From NCBI GenBank assembly GCA_026419785.1, contig JAODTK010003765.1, positions 434,001 to 498,000 of the forward strand: 64,000 bases of DNA, in the 5' to 3' direction. The stretch comes from Sclerodactyla briareus. Its lineage: Eukaryota; Echinodermata; Holothuroidea; Dendrochirotida; Sclerodactylidae. This document shows positions 34,915 through 47,199 of this stretch, piece by piece; within the stretch, counting starts at the first letter, position 1; each line of letters begins with the position of its first letter. The notes under the pieces were generated by a model. The model had not been told where the DNA came from, did no database searches, and saw only the letters and a program-made list of their open reading frames with translations. The translations under genes were made by a program, and so were the position numbers.

Positions 34915-37900
34915 AAAGTTGGAAGTTTACAGAATAGCGACTATGCCGGTACATGTGATCCACTAGTGTTAAAGTGTAAAAGTCCGTGTATGCCACAACA
35001 CATACATGAAACTCGTGGATTACAGTAAAAGGCGTCCTCGCCGTCAGCAGAAAATGAATCAAATAGAGCAAAGAATGTTAATCGTATTCTGACTATATGA
35101 ACGCTTCCCGCCGATATGCATGGCAGGTGGCGTTTGTATTTTCTATAACAAAGCGAATCGTTGCAGATAATACAATAATACTGAGTTTTGATTAGTCAGT
35201 AATAAATTGATTTCTCTAAACGTCTGACCATGTTTCCATACTTGGCGATTACGCTGGTGGGAAAAACAACATCAACCCGCGAGCGGAGCGAGCCGATGTT
35301 CCGGTCTTACATCACAGGCGACAATAGCGGAAAATATAGCCGGTTCATGGTTTGTGATGACAGTGCCATTACATGAATAAATGTCAGCTTAAAAATACTG
35401 TTGAAACAGGCGTTTTGACTTTGGTCACATCGTATCAGCCTCATCACTTCTGTGCACGGTGGCCCTTTCACCAATCGGTGATTTGCATGTGGGAACGGAT
35501 TTGACTTGTTCACCTGTATCAGCCTCCTCATTCATATGTGCAGGGTGGCCCTTTAACCAATCGGTGAGTTGCCCTGAACAAAGATATGTTGGTGTGATTC
35601 GACCGTGGGATATATACTGAAGGAGCGATAGCCCCCTCTATTTTAGGAACGCTTCTCCATATCGTATGCTTTGGCCTTTAAGGCTAGCTGGAAGTGGCGG
35701 GTTCACTCTCCCTGGCGAAAAACTTCCCCCGGGACACAGCAGCTCACGGGGAAGTCAATTAGCGTGTAAAGTTAATAGTGATGGTAACTGTGTCACGGGG
35801 GTCACCTCAATTTCAGCTAGGATGACGTGAACGTTGATTCTGGGCTCTGTAAATAGTTTATCTGCGAGGGCTATGCATATTTCGAAATTCGAAGAAAGTG
35901 AAGAATCAATTTCAGAAGTTGAAAACGTAAGTTAAAAACATAAGGGTCTAAGCCATTACCGGGACAGAAAACTTCCTGGAAAAAATTGTGATAAAAGTCG
36001 GAAAGTGGACTGCGACAACCCGAAACGGAGGCGCGCAAAAGGCGGGAAAAATTGCGCACCTATCTCGGGCATGCTTGAGGCATTCGAGAACGAAAATGGG
36101 CACTTTAAAACTCGGCCATCATTTTGCTTTTGCTTTGTTGCTCAAACCGGGAAGATGGGATTCATTTTTTCCACCACTTCCAGGATTGCGCCCATGATTG
36201 ACATCGACTATACAATAGATGTACTTTTTTTAGCAAGAGCAGGGGTGGGGTGCAGTTCAATCTGGACCTTTATAAGGGTTTGTTTTTTCTTTCTTTTTTA
36301 ATTTATTTATAAGTGAAATTATATGAAAAGCTGGAGCCCTACATAGTTTTTTTTTTTTTTTTTTTTTGAGCATTCCATTTCCGCACAAGCCTTCAGAGAT
36401 GTGGCGGTTTTCACAGGACCGTCAGCGTGATGCGGAGTCTGGTGTTGGTGTACGTTTATGCGATTGATGAAACGGACGTTAGCAGCTATCGAAATTGAAG
36501 TCCTTCACCTCGACTCCGCGAGGCAATAAAACGGAGCGACCATATGCATAGGTCGTATGCTGCTATGAACGATGCTGATATTAGTGATAATCGCAGTTTG
36601 TGCTTGTTCTATATGAGGCCCTGCATGTGACTATAGGGCGACGTGCTACATCAGTTCAAGTTTCCTGTCACCTCAATTGACCGCATTGAACTAAATAAGG
36701 AATATATAGAACACATGCTCTATCTACAAACGTTTCACGCCAAACTGAAGGTTACCGGTAGTAGTAAGTTATCTTATAATATAGTGCAAAGGTCGGTAAA
36801 CATAGTGATGATAACAACTTTATGGAACAAATGCGCAATATGCTAGTCAGATTATCTCGGTTGTAGGGTATCGAACCTTGCAAGTTTTGATATATTCTAT
36901 GTCGCGACCTCAATACCTGAGTCCTGGTTTCAAAACCTCAGTGTGTCCACAGACCACCAAACGTTCACCCGTTTTATGCTAGTGTAGAAAGTAGCTACAC
37001 GAGTAAAGCTATACTCTCGGCTGTCGGAGGAAACGTTGTATGCAGGTCCCGGGAGCAGGAATTCTCACCATACCTCGTTACTCAGGGCATCCTGGAAGAA
37101 GAACAGGGGGGGGGGGGTATAAGTAGCGCCTTGCGTCAGATAATCGACAACACTTCTATGGCGTGATCTCTGGTAATATGACATTGTGGACCATGTGATG
37201 GACACTACATTGTGATACACACCTCGAATTACCATATCCCTACTGTGGAGATATTATGGTTTTGGCATCGTCATCGCCGCCGCCGCCGCCGCTGCACCAC
37301 TCTGGCGGATGCCATTCTTTCAACGAAAACGGACATAATAGTGTGTGCCTTGTTCGGATCCATATGAAACTTTACACCACATTGATCGCTGATGGAAAAT
37401 TTGACCCGGATCAACTGTGGGCGGAGTCCGACCGAATATCACCGGAAATGTGGATTTTTTTTTTGTGAAACGAGTTCTTCGCTTATTTGGCGCGGTTTTG
37501 ACCGATGGCGCTTACTTTGAGACCAACTCTTTCCGACCCCATACCAACCCCACCCGAAGGCCATTTTGAACTTGTGCTAAATTTCTACCAAAAACAGAGT
37601 TTTGGGCGTTTCGAGGCTGTGCGATTGTTCTGAGACCAACGTTTATATTTCATGCCCCATACGACCAACCAGACGACCATTTTAATTTTAAAACCTATCG
37701 GGTAAATGATTTCCTTCCAGTTTTGCACAATAACGATCATTTTCAGACCATATTTTGCCCCATATATAGGACGCACCCAACGACCATTTTAAATATCTGA
37801 CAGATCTGATTTCACTGCAGATTGCATTATTTAGGAGCATGGGTGGCATTGGAACTCAACCTCAAACTTCCCTGGGTCATGCATCCCCTATTCAACAAGA

Positions 37901-40900
37901 TGAAAATGACATGCACCCTCTGATTATCCGAAAATAGTGGGGATATACAGTGGCGGTTTACGAGCGATGTCTAGTTCACCCCTGTTCAGGCTCTTTCACA
38001 AAATTGAACGCCAAGCGAGAAGGGATTGAACGTCGAATCTTTCATTATTTTCTTAAAAGGGTTTATATTGAAGGTAAACAGGAATATAACAACCAATCAA
38101 AAACCCGGAAAACACGAACCGCCCCCAGAACCCCAGAACAAATTTAGGACCTGTGATCTTACTTTCGACTCTGAGGAAAATCGAGCATTGTATTACAAGG
38201 AGAATCCACCCCCTAATTGATGAACATAATTCCGTCACCCAAACCAGCCACACCTAAGGTTAGATGCACCGCTGAGCTGGTTTGGCCATTCAAAATTTAG
38301 CAAAAAGCGGTGGGAAAAAACTTTCAATAGGATACAACAGCAATTGTCAATGCTTGACCGTGAGCAAGGCGTTCGAAACGATCCAAAGAGGCACACTAAT
38401 AAATGATTTGCAACAGATCCTCGCGAACAACGAAATATGAAAGATGTTCATACACGGTCAAATTAGACGCCAAACTAGGAAATCTATCAGCACGAACATC
38501 GGGAAACCCAGGGTGACAGGCGATGTGCATTATTCTTATAACATACCTGGCCAACTATTTGAAATCGGATGAAGATGACATTGATGCAGTTATCCACCCC
38601 TCTCAGTTAGTTGAATCATGACTACAGCACACAATAACACCGAAACTTGTCACCGTGGACCAACAATAACGCTGCGATGAATCTCTGGGCCATAAAATGG
38701 GGAACATATACTACAACATCGAACAACGAGTGAATGAGAAACTGACAAGAAGAAATCTGAAAATCAACAGCATGTAACTGAGAAAATTTCAATCCATAGA
38801 AAATGGAATGGAAGTTGGAAGAAATGGAAAATTGTAGAAGTTTGTGGGTTACCGAGAAGACCTAACAGAAGAATGGTATAACCAACAACGCTTTCAACAC
38901 TCTGTCAAAAAATTCAAGAGCAGAGAGTCGGAACCAAGCATGCAAACTCGGATTTCGTCCCTAAATAAAGAATAATTTTCTCTGTATAATTGCGAACTGG
39001 GCAGGTCCACAACGAAGGATCTTGATCACAACAATTGACACTTTCCAAAGAAGGACTACTCCGCAAGTGTCTCAAAAATCAGATGGACCAATAACAATTG
39101 GATATCAAAACGATGAACTCTATAGATGTGGCCAACCAAAGCCTTGGTCATCCGTATTAGACATAGACGATTGACATTTCAGTCACGTCGCGAGACTCCG
39201 AGGAAGAAGCTCCAGCGAGATCGCTCTGAGAGAAGAAACTTTGAGACATTACTACTAAGCCCAGTTGGGAGACCCGTGAGTGACTACCTTGCTCGGAAAA
39301 ATCGAATCGCATTGCAGGGACAATAAACATATAACTTTTGAGAAGGCAATAAACCTTGCACAAAATCGTGATACGTGGCGGATGTTGATCAGTGAGCATG
39401 TCGGATAGACGAGACTCACACCTACTACTACTACACTATATACTACGTTATCGTCAGATCGCAGATAAGCATACTACTACAGCAAGACCTTCCCAGTCTG
39501 CCACTCCGCCTGCAAATTACCGGACCGGTCGTTTTTTCTCCTGTTCCGGTATTTCACTTAGTTAAAAATCTAAAAAAAAAAGGCTTTTAAAAATCTCATT
39601 GTCCGATGGGTGATGTACCTTTTTCAAGGTTTGCCAGTCTGAGAACTCTGTAATCCAATTAAAAAAAAAAAAAAAACAAACAAACTGCGAAACACTAACC
39701 CTTTAGTGATGAGGATTAGTCCGGCAGTGTGACACAGTCTTGTGCTTCCACTAACATCGGAGCAAAAGCAGGATTTAAAACCGTGACTGTCAGAAATTCG
39801 TTAGCTGTTAGTAGCTTACTATTGAGCAAACGGCTACACACCGATGTTTTCCATCGATCACTCTACTCTTTGGAAACTTTTTAAACTCTATTTTTATGGC
39901 CTCGTGGTTCAACATGTTAAAAAAAGGGGTTTTTTAAAATTCCCAAGCATACTTTTAGTACTCTACATATTGACCAGTACACGAACAATACACGTGTTGA
40001 ATACACCAGTACACCGGACCATACACACGGTGTTGTTATAGCCTACACGGTGACACAACACATACGCACGCGTGGTATATACAAGCACACGACCATAACA
40101 CGGCTGTTATAAAAAACCGTCCACTAAGGATGGGATTCAATGTAGATGCGTATGCGTGTCCGGCCTGGATGTGAAAAAATCACATATTTTCCAAACGAAC
40201 GTTTGTTTCAGAAGAGAAAACACTGTAAGTCTATGCGAAAATACACATAAAATGCAGCAGCCCATGTAAATGTCGGTACTTGCCTTTTTTAAGTAAGATA
40301 TTCCACAAAAATATTCGCATCCGCATGAGACTTAGTACATGTACTTTTCGCCTATTTAGTGTTGGTGGCTTCTTATAATGATTTTTGCCTCTTGGAAATA
40401 ATATCTATCTTCGCAAACTAATTAAATAGGACATATCAATCACTGGCCCCGCTCAGTCACCGGAACTGGCGCGATTTTTCACTGCCTACTGGACCGCATA
40501 TATAAGTATCTCTGGGTCCCAGCCTAACACTGGACACCCACGTTGCGATTTCAGGTAGTCACTGACGTTGTGCAGAAATGAAAAGCCAAAATCGGGGGAA
40601 GGAAACACATGAATCGCAATTTGATGAAAAGCTGGGATCTGGCTCTCTACTGACTTATGTTCCTAAATAGTCAGGGAAGTAACAGTTCCATTTCCCCATA
40701 CAACGGTCAGTCTTTGCGGGACTTGGGGCCAGAAGAACCATCAACTGTATTAGTTTGAGGTGGGAGGTTTTGCTAGCTGTAACAAGAATTATTAGGCATC
40801 GCAGGCGGACATGATCGAGCTTATTCGTCAAGGACACCCACACGAACAGGACTGTATGGTCAAGAGAACGATCATCATAGGCATATAGAATGGATTTTGT

Positions 40901-41086
40901 GGCAGTGAATAGTATTTACATAACGTATATAAACATTCCCATTCAACATCAAAAAGTCGATGATAAAATAGGGTACCGAGTCCCTCCCCACGCATAGCAG
41001 TTTATTTAAATATAGAGTGTGAAATTGCCACCTCGATAGGAGGAAAAGGCGAAACAATTTCAAAATCTATGCAGAAGGCTTTGAGT
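34915..41086 (+). repeat. 8-kb repeat, copy B, left part (interrupted by the Polinton)
   Basis: Matches copy A from 24950 to about 31583, with many one- or two-base indels, then ends at 41086 where the Polinton begins. The match to copy A resumes at 55387. It carries its own reverse-transcriptase remains (38400-39410), the GC-rich hairpin (35261-35310) and the module array (37500-37810). The SINE at the position of 27299 is mostly deleted. A poly-T run at 36348-36367 is private to this copy. Confidence 0.75.
38400..39410 (+). pseudogene. Reverse-transcriptase remains in copy B
   Basis: Homologous to 28900-29830 in copy A. ITYLANYLKS (38541-38570) and KAINLAQNRDTWRMLISEH near 39343-39400 are in readable frames. 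The FxDD region is more damaged than in copy A. Frame changes are frequent and lie at different places from those in copy A. It is the same plus-strand non-LTR polymerase. Confidence 0.6.
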
Positions 41087-41230
41087 AGTATGGAAAATGG
41101 GGATCCTGCCCCTTTCACCCACAACATCACCCAAGGTTCTCTCTGAAAATAATTGGGGGGAGTAGTCATGATACCTCAGGTCGAAAATCCATAGCCCTCG
41201 TCGTGAAACACCTCTGGTGTTCACATGTTG
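41087..41230 (+). repeat. Polinton left terminal inverted repeat
   Basis: Matches the reverse complement of 55245-55386: agtatg, aaaatggggatcctgcc, tcaccc, atcacccaaggt, ctctct, and more weakly on to cgtcgt.gaacacc. The pairing is good for about 75 bp and weaker for the remainder. Confidence 0.85.
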
Positions 41231-41279
41231 ACTAAGATATAGGAATCGGGATTATAAGGAGGGGGTCTTCATTATGGTT

Positions 41280-41510
41280 TTTCCAGATCCATGTCCAATT
41301 ATCATCTATTTTAAACCTGACGCCGAATTCATAAATTTTGAAAAAGCTCCTTTTTTGTTTATCTAAAGCTGCTTGTACGAGTTTATCCTTATCTGGTTAC
41401 AGATGCAGTTTTTGCTTTTTTAATTACTGTTCTTTCATTTCCTGGCACTTGGCCAGTTTTTGGTATAAGTAGAAATTCTCTTGGATGATCGGCACCATCA
41501 TCCAGAGCTT
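41280..41510 (-). CDS. Polinton left-arm protein fragment, minus strand
   Basis: Minus-strand coding signal in two frames joined by a shift near 41400. The upstream part reads DDGADHPREFLLIPKTGQVP. The downstream part reads DKDKLVQAALDKQKRSFFKI and then FGVRFKIDDNWTWIW. Charged composition and length continuity argue for a real gene broken by an indel. I do not recognise the family. It lies next to the left terminal repeat and would end inside or near it, as terminal genes of Polintons often do. Opposite-strand frames here are short. Confidence 0.45.
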
Positions 41511-41519
41511 GTGAAATTA

Positions 41520-43940
41520 TTCACCAATCGTATTTAGTTTGACCTGCCAAATTCGAATTTCATTATTTTTTTTAGTTTAGTTGTTAAGTGTTTTGGCAAA
41601 AATCATACTTATGAATAACTATTCAACAGACCATAGGCTGGTGATGAAAAACATCCCACATAAGAGTTATTCCCATGAAGTCATTAACAAGATTGGTTGT
41701 TACATTATTTGGTCATTTCCCATGAGGTTTTTCCATATTAATAATCATACATTAATACAGCCTCATTGATATCTGAATTCATATTGCAGGTTGCTATTGT
41801 ATGGAATGATCTGTCTCGGTTTACTTCCAAATCTACTCATTAGTAACATTAGTTTATTTCTAAGTAAATTCTCAGTGGCAGCCCTTTATTATTAATCTCA
41901 TTACCATCTGCATCTTTGATCCTGAATGTCATTACAAATATGATCTTTCCAACGGTTTTTAAATTGTAGTGCTCCATGCTGTATGTATGCTACTTCCGTA
42001 GTATGGGTCATAACCAATGGAATGACACCCAACATGTTAGATGGTTTTCCGTTATTATATTATTGGTGGAAGAATTTGATCACAGTGTAAATTAAATACG
42101 CTTGAATGGTGCATGTCCACTTTTCCAATGTGGCGACCACGAGACAAACCATCGTATTAACGTGGAAAAAAGTCTTGCAATAGCTTCAGAAAATTTAATA
42201 GAACTATTTTTGGAACTACAAGTTTCAAATTCACATTGTATGAGTGACCTCATCGGCCCACCAGAGATAATCTATGGTGATCAAATGCAGTTGATCCACA
42301 TTGTAAAGGCACCAGCGGTAAAGGAAAATTTCTTAATCCACTCCAACCCTATATTTATTGGTTCACCTGTAGAATATTGTAATACCTATCCAAAATATAG
42401 CTGATTTCAAAGTCATTTTTAAATTCCCTGACCTATGTCTATAGATTGTTAACCACGTCAAAATGACTTTTCAAATGTTTAATTCCTAAGTCTAGTCATT
42501 ATTTAAAATAGAGTTTTTTAAAATAAAAAAAAACAGGTTACCACCAGCCATTTCAAAGCAATTATTCAAAAAGATACAAAGTTAGTAGTATATATTCACC
42601 ACCAGGCAAATAAAGAGCCTTTGAGCAAAACAGACTTACAAGCATAGAACTATTCAAATATTGAAACATTTGGCATCGATATCTACCAGATATGTGAAAC
42701 TTATGTAGTACCAAAGGTAATCTGATGAGGTCTATAACGATTGGAAATCAACCCGATGAATTTTGGGCCAAAATAAAATTTAAACTTTGTAATTTGGTTA
42801 GTAGGACATGAAGGTGTGGGGTCAGCTAAGGCCACCTACCAACCATACAGACAGTTAGAATAGACAGCGTGAGTGGTTCATGGTCTAGTAGCTTGTCGAA
42901 GGCTGCGGAAAGAAATGAGGTGTAACACCATGCAAAATCATTATAAAGCATTGAATAATAATATAGAAATGTCAGCATATGGAAACATATGTCATCGGTT
43001 CCTGTTGCACAGATTGGAAGCAACACGTCAATATCCATAGTAATTGTGGGGCACGTTATGCGGGAATTCAAATGTATTAGACGGTAATTATGCCATAGTA
43101 GTGTACAAATACACATGAAGGCGTACACAGATTGCAAATTAAGGGCTTCTTCTGGTAAAATCAAAACCTAGTGCAGCTAGATACACAGTTTCTCACCTTT
43201 CTTAAGGTAAACAAGTAGTAGGCGCTTGGAGAGGGTTGGTCATACCACAATAAGAAGGTTTTCTACAGATATTGGCCACAGAGAGACACTCAATGATAGT
43301 GAGAGAACTTTTGTTTATTGTATTTTAGGGGGCCACAAACTCAAACAAAATAAGTTTTTGACACCGGGCACATCTAGATGCTATTAACCTGAGGTCAGTT
43401 TGTCTATATTAGAAGGATGGTATTAAGATCAGTAGATATACAAAGTAGTTTAAATCGCTACAAAGCTACTGCAATTGTCGGAGCAAAGTAGATTTGTAGT
43501 CGGTCCAGAATGTTACATGATGCCTACAGATATAAACTTGAGGATGGTACATATAGGTTATAATAATGCAAATTCAAATAGCCCCAGAAACAACCACAAC
43601 AAATCGGTACGAATGATTATTTTAATCCTGCGGGTGTTATTGAGATGAAGCTGCGAAGAAGGCCATATAACATACCACAATCACCTGGTAGTGAACCTGT
43701 AAGTGAGTTTGATGATATGACTAGCGATGAACCAAATGCCAACTTCAAATCATGTTGAGAAATAACAACTAAACAGTGAATCAAAACTATAGGCACACCA
43801 GATCCACAAATATCCGAACTGCAAGTGAACATGTGAAATGACAAAATTGCCATCATCGTTGGGGTATGGGATTGCAAGTGTATATTTCATATAGCTTTAT
43901 GAGGTACTTAAAATACTCTACTTCAGATGTCTATTTTCAA
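41520..43940. other. Polinton left arm, coding density high but genes unresolved
   Basis: AT-rich DNA with competing open frames on both strands: a 100-codon plus frame at 42102-42404, a 112-codon minus frame at 42826-43164 and an 86-codon minus frame at 43617-43877. A plus-frame stretch at 43626-43740 reads KLRRRPYNIPQSPGSEPVSE. None shows a motif I can place. Polintons usually carry capsid and cysteine protease genes, and these are the most likely occupants. Which strand codes is not settled. Confidence 0.3.
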
Positions 43941-43954
43941 GTAAATAACTACCA

Positions 43955-44280
43955 AAGCTAAAACTACCAGTAACAAATGCCCACCACCATTTTCTGACAG
44001 GCCATCAACAGACCACTCAGTGCATTTACTAGCCCAAGATCAAAACACACCCGATGATGCATGCAGTGCATCAGCCGTTTAGAACCTAATTTTCCATACA
44101 TTTGCCAAGCTTTGTAGGGAATATCATTTAATCTGTTGTTTAATACCACCACGCGGGGTTGGACTTGGTTTGGGTTGTAGGGTAGGCACAACACTTTTAA
44201 CACCTGCTAGGATGCTTACAACAATAGTGCTAATAGCTAATGCTCTAGCAGGTCATTTTACGAACCACGATTTAACATGT
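43955..44280 (-). CDS. Small Polinton protein with hydrophobic segments
   Basis: Minus-strand frames with LARALAISTIVVSILAGVKS (hydrophobic helix), then a proline-rich linker PTLQPKPSPTPRGGIKQQI. After a frameshift come KLGSKRLM and a second hydrophobic stretch, ending near 43965. Frames change at about 44125 and 44060. Small proteins with two hydrophobic helices recur in invertebrate Polintons and could be capsid-associated or membrane-active. That is inference from layout. It lies immediately downstream of the coiled-coil-like gene on the same strand. Confidence 0.4.
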
Positions 44281-44289
44281 TCTCTAAAT

Positions 44290-44740
44290 AAAATTCTGAC
44301 TTTTTCCGATAGTGTCGTATTTGTTTAAAATTTGATGATAGTTCTTTTAGTCTGTTAATCTGACCACGCAATGCTCTATCAATTATACTTGCAGCTTCCA
44401 ATATACACTTAATCTTTATTGCCAAAGTCGTTTATTCGTGCTTTGATTTCTTTTTCAGCTTCTCATTTTCCCTATCGTGCTTTGCGCTAGTTTTTTTGTT
44501 CTGATAATATAAAATCGTCTGATTCTTTCAGTTTTGGCCAGTATTGACAAGCTCGCCACGAGATTTTTGTAGAGCTTAATCGCGGGAGTTCTTATACTAA
44601 GATCTGTTGGGTATAAACTGTCACATCCTCTGTTCTAGCTAACACATTATAGAATAGTGCTTGCAATCTCACCCTGTATTGATTGATCAATATCATTAGC
44701 AATTCTGGAAGGTCTTCTATTTACAATACTTAGTATTCAG
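44290..44740 (-). CDS. Polinton helical/coiled-coil-like protein, minus strand
   Basis: A strongly charged minus-strand coding segment, read as RRPSRIANDIDQSIQGEIAS, then TPAIKLYKNLVASLSILAKT, then (after shifts) KARINDFG and ELSSNFKQIRHYRKKSEFYL near the end at about 44290. Lysine/glutamate richness and heptad-like hydrophobic spacing suggest long helices. Three or four single-base shifts break it. No enzymatic motif is present. It is probably a structural or accessory protein of the element. Confidence 0.45.
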
Positions 44741-44749
44741 GAGCGCAGA

Positions 44750-45238
44750 TTTTTTTATATTTCAATAGCTTGTCTGTGCTTTGGTGGTAACTTTTTGGTG
44801 GATGTGGAGTAGTCAAACAAACCTTTTATTCCGTATAGTATTTACATTACAATTGTGATTATAATACTATAGTATTTACAGTAAAATTGTTATATTACTG
44901 TATAGAACTTGTTTTTATCTTTTATGAGTTACTGTTTATATCCTTCTCTTTTTTACTAAAGATAAATTCTTAAGTTTTAAAATTATCATTAATTTTTACA
45001 TTGGGACTTAATCTTATCTTCTTTCATATGGCTCATAGAAATCATTAATTTAGTTATTTTTAATGACTCATCAATTCGTCTAGATCATTAACCCACAGGC
45101 ACCTTCTTATTTATTAGTGATCATCAAATGAATAATCATTGATGAAATGATGTTTATCAGCATCATCTTCCAGTGCGGGATTTTCTTCCCTCACATAATC
45201 ATCCAATGCAAAGTCATCCCATTGTTATTAAAAAGTAA
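44750..45238 (-). CDS. Possible start of the left-arm operon-like unit, fragmentary
   Basis: Minus-strand patches: an acidic frame DDYVREENPALEDDADKHHF (about 45150-45210) and TPHPPKSYHQSTDKLL or, one frame over, STKKLPPKHRQAIE (around 44760-44810). Between them lies a very AT-rich stretch (44830-45100) with many stops and small repeats such as tacagtaaaattgtta. It is probably the 5' part of the preceding gene plus an intergenic gap. It meets the plus-strand genes head to head near 45240. Confidence 0.3.
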
Positions 45239-45239
45239 T

Positions 45240-46460
45240 ATTGTATTAAATAAAATTGACAACGCAATACGGCCCACAAATTATAAAATCGTTACAGAAA
45301 AGTACGTTAGCATTGGCTGGTGAAGGTATTAGACATCGAAATGTTAAGGTTAGATTTCCAAATTGGTGAGGCTTGATGTCATAGACCGGGTCAACCAGAC
45401 TAGCTTTACATTGAATTAGTATTGCCGATGCAAACAGAACGACCTGTACCACAATATTGGTTTCTAGAAGCAATTGTAAAACGATAAGTGGTAAAATAGT
45501 GAAGGCAATGAAATTCAGTCCGGGACGATGAGATGTGTATCACTGGCTTATAGCGATTTCATGGTTACCAAGCGATCGGCTCGAATATGGGGGTATCAGG
45601 GTTATTGTAACTGAGAATACATTGAAATTGAAAATGAATTGCGAAGATAAAGACATTCACCAAACGATGGTACAAGATAAAAGCCATTGCCGATGCCTAT
45701 GGGAACCGATTTTACGTCCTCTGGAATTTGAGCTGCTGAAAATCATATGCCCTATTACCAAGCTGGCCTCAGTGACCGTCTGGGTATTGACTTAAATGTA
45801 CGGAGTTATGGTCGTGTGATTAAATGCACAGACACACCCGCTAGTTATAAAAGATAGTGGAACTCAGTTGAATAGAAATGATACCTAATGCAGAGCTAGT
45901 AGAATGATTAGGAAATCAGTATACAAAACAAAATGGCTTTGACTTTATGAAAGGACTATTGAGACACAGAACAATGATTGAAACAAAAGAGAAACAACTT
46001 GGATATATTCTGAAACAACACAGCAAAAAGCTAGTGAAGGGTAACTATGGTAGTTGAGGATCCCTTGAAAGGGGGCTCGAATTATCGGTAGAACACTGAG
46101 TCAAATTCCGTACAATCCAAAAATTAAATAAGTAACCAGGACTATCGAAGGCAGTCCGAATCAAGTGGTGCGCAAGGCATGCAAGATATAAACTTTTGGT
46201 TGACTTTTCGGTGTATTTGTAAGAACATTTTTTGTCAACTCCCGTTCTTAAACTGGAGATTTGCTAGGCATTGTTAAAGAACTGACCTTTGTGATGTAAC
46301 TCTGGCGGATTATTTGAAAGATAAATACGCTCTGTGGTTAGACATGAGAGTAGTGATGATAAAAAAATCACGGAGGGTAGGAGATCGAAAATGGTTCGGA
46401 AGGTCTACAATTCACGGGAGGAAATCTGCAGAAACCGCGGGAACCGGAATGGTAGATTAG
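45240..46460 (+). CDS. Candidate Polinton structural protein
   Basis: A long plus-strand coding region split by indels. Readable blocks in order are RPTNYKIVTEKYVSIG (45270-45317), DRLEYGGIRVIVTENTLKLK (within 45535-45795), ERTIETQ (around 45951) and, near the end, DVTLADYLKDKYALWLDMR (46292-46348), then a C-terminal part in another frame. About 400 residues in all. It is transcribed toward the ATPase and lies directly upstream of it, where Polintons often place morphogenesis genes. I cannot prove a capsid fold, so 'structural' is inferred from position and from the absence of enzyme motifs. Confidence 0.5.
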
Positions 46461-46470
46461 TTCAGCACAT

Positions 46471-46573
46471 TAAATTATATATATATATTATATATATATA
46501 TAGATCTAGATATATATATATTATATTATATTATATCATATATATAGATATAGATATATATATATCTATATAT
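46471..46573 (+). repeat. (TA)n/(GATA) microsatellite
   Basis: About 100 bp of ta repeats with interspersed ga and tta units, between the candidate structural gene and the ATPase gene. Such runs are prone to length error in assembly. Confidence 0.9.
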
Positions 46574-46579
46574 GAATAA

Positions 46580-47185
46580 ATGTGTTCCCCAAGTATCCTC
46601 ATTCGGCAATCGTATGCGGTCAAACCGGGTGTGGAAAACAGACAGTTTGTGTTAAATCTAGTAGAAAATGAATAAAAAATAGTTTGAACCAGCGTTATCA
46701 TTTGTCCCGCTGGCGTGGAGAACGCTTATAAAAAACAGGGACTGGGTCGGCAAGAGTCGGAGGATGTATCTCTTGGATTCTACCAATTACATGATATTCA
46801 AGAGATATTACGAACGTTTCAAAGGGGATGAAACGTTTCCCCATTATAAACCGCTGATTGTGAGCAACTAAGGATTTGTATATAGGAAAACATAAAGATT
46901 CTAATTGCATGATCGAGCCGAATAGCGTGTTTTAGTGGTTAGACATGCCAATTCAAAGTTGTTGGATGTTGTCACAAAAATATAATAGTTGTTATGAAAA
47001 GATTGAGAGAAACGACAAAATGGTTGTGTTTCTTTATTGCAAGATCGGATATACGAAAATTGTTTGAACGAAAATTGATGTCATACGGAGTATAAAAACA
47101 ACTAGGAGCAAAATAAATGAAATTTTAAAGGCAAAAATCATTCAAAACTTATACTTAAAAAAGATAAACCTACAAGGTAAAGGTG
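46580..47185 (+). CDS. Polinton packaging ATPase (FtsK/HerA, A32-like)
   Basis: Plus-strand ATPase of the FtsK/HerA type used by Polintons and related DNA viruses to package genomes into capsids. The Walker A loop is clear at 46597-46638: PHSAIVCGQTGCGK. The base after the Lys codon is lost or gained, so the Thr/Ser falls out of frame. A short block before Walker B reads NRDWVGKSRRMYLLDSTNY (46731-46790). The Walker B region near 46830-46860 is scrambled by a frameshift and the acidic pair cannot be read. Further blocks (LSQKYNS at about 46970, and a tail ending near 47175) keep family order. About 200 residues, the usual length. Confident by family, but broken as sequenced. Confidence 0.8.
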
Positions 47186-47199
47186 GGTGTAGTTGGTAA

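Noticed and set aside
41276..41296. GSGKT-like P-loop on the minus strand near the left end
   Set aside because: It is open for only a few codons, and the neighbouring frame (WTWIW) continues the longer coding block. The true Walker A is at 46597-46638.
45246..45473. 75-codon minus-strand open frame
   Set aside because: The plus strand carries the coding signal here (RPTNYKIVTEKYVSIG and following blocks). The minus frame is hydrophobic antisense shadow.
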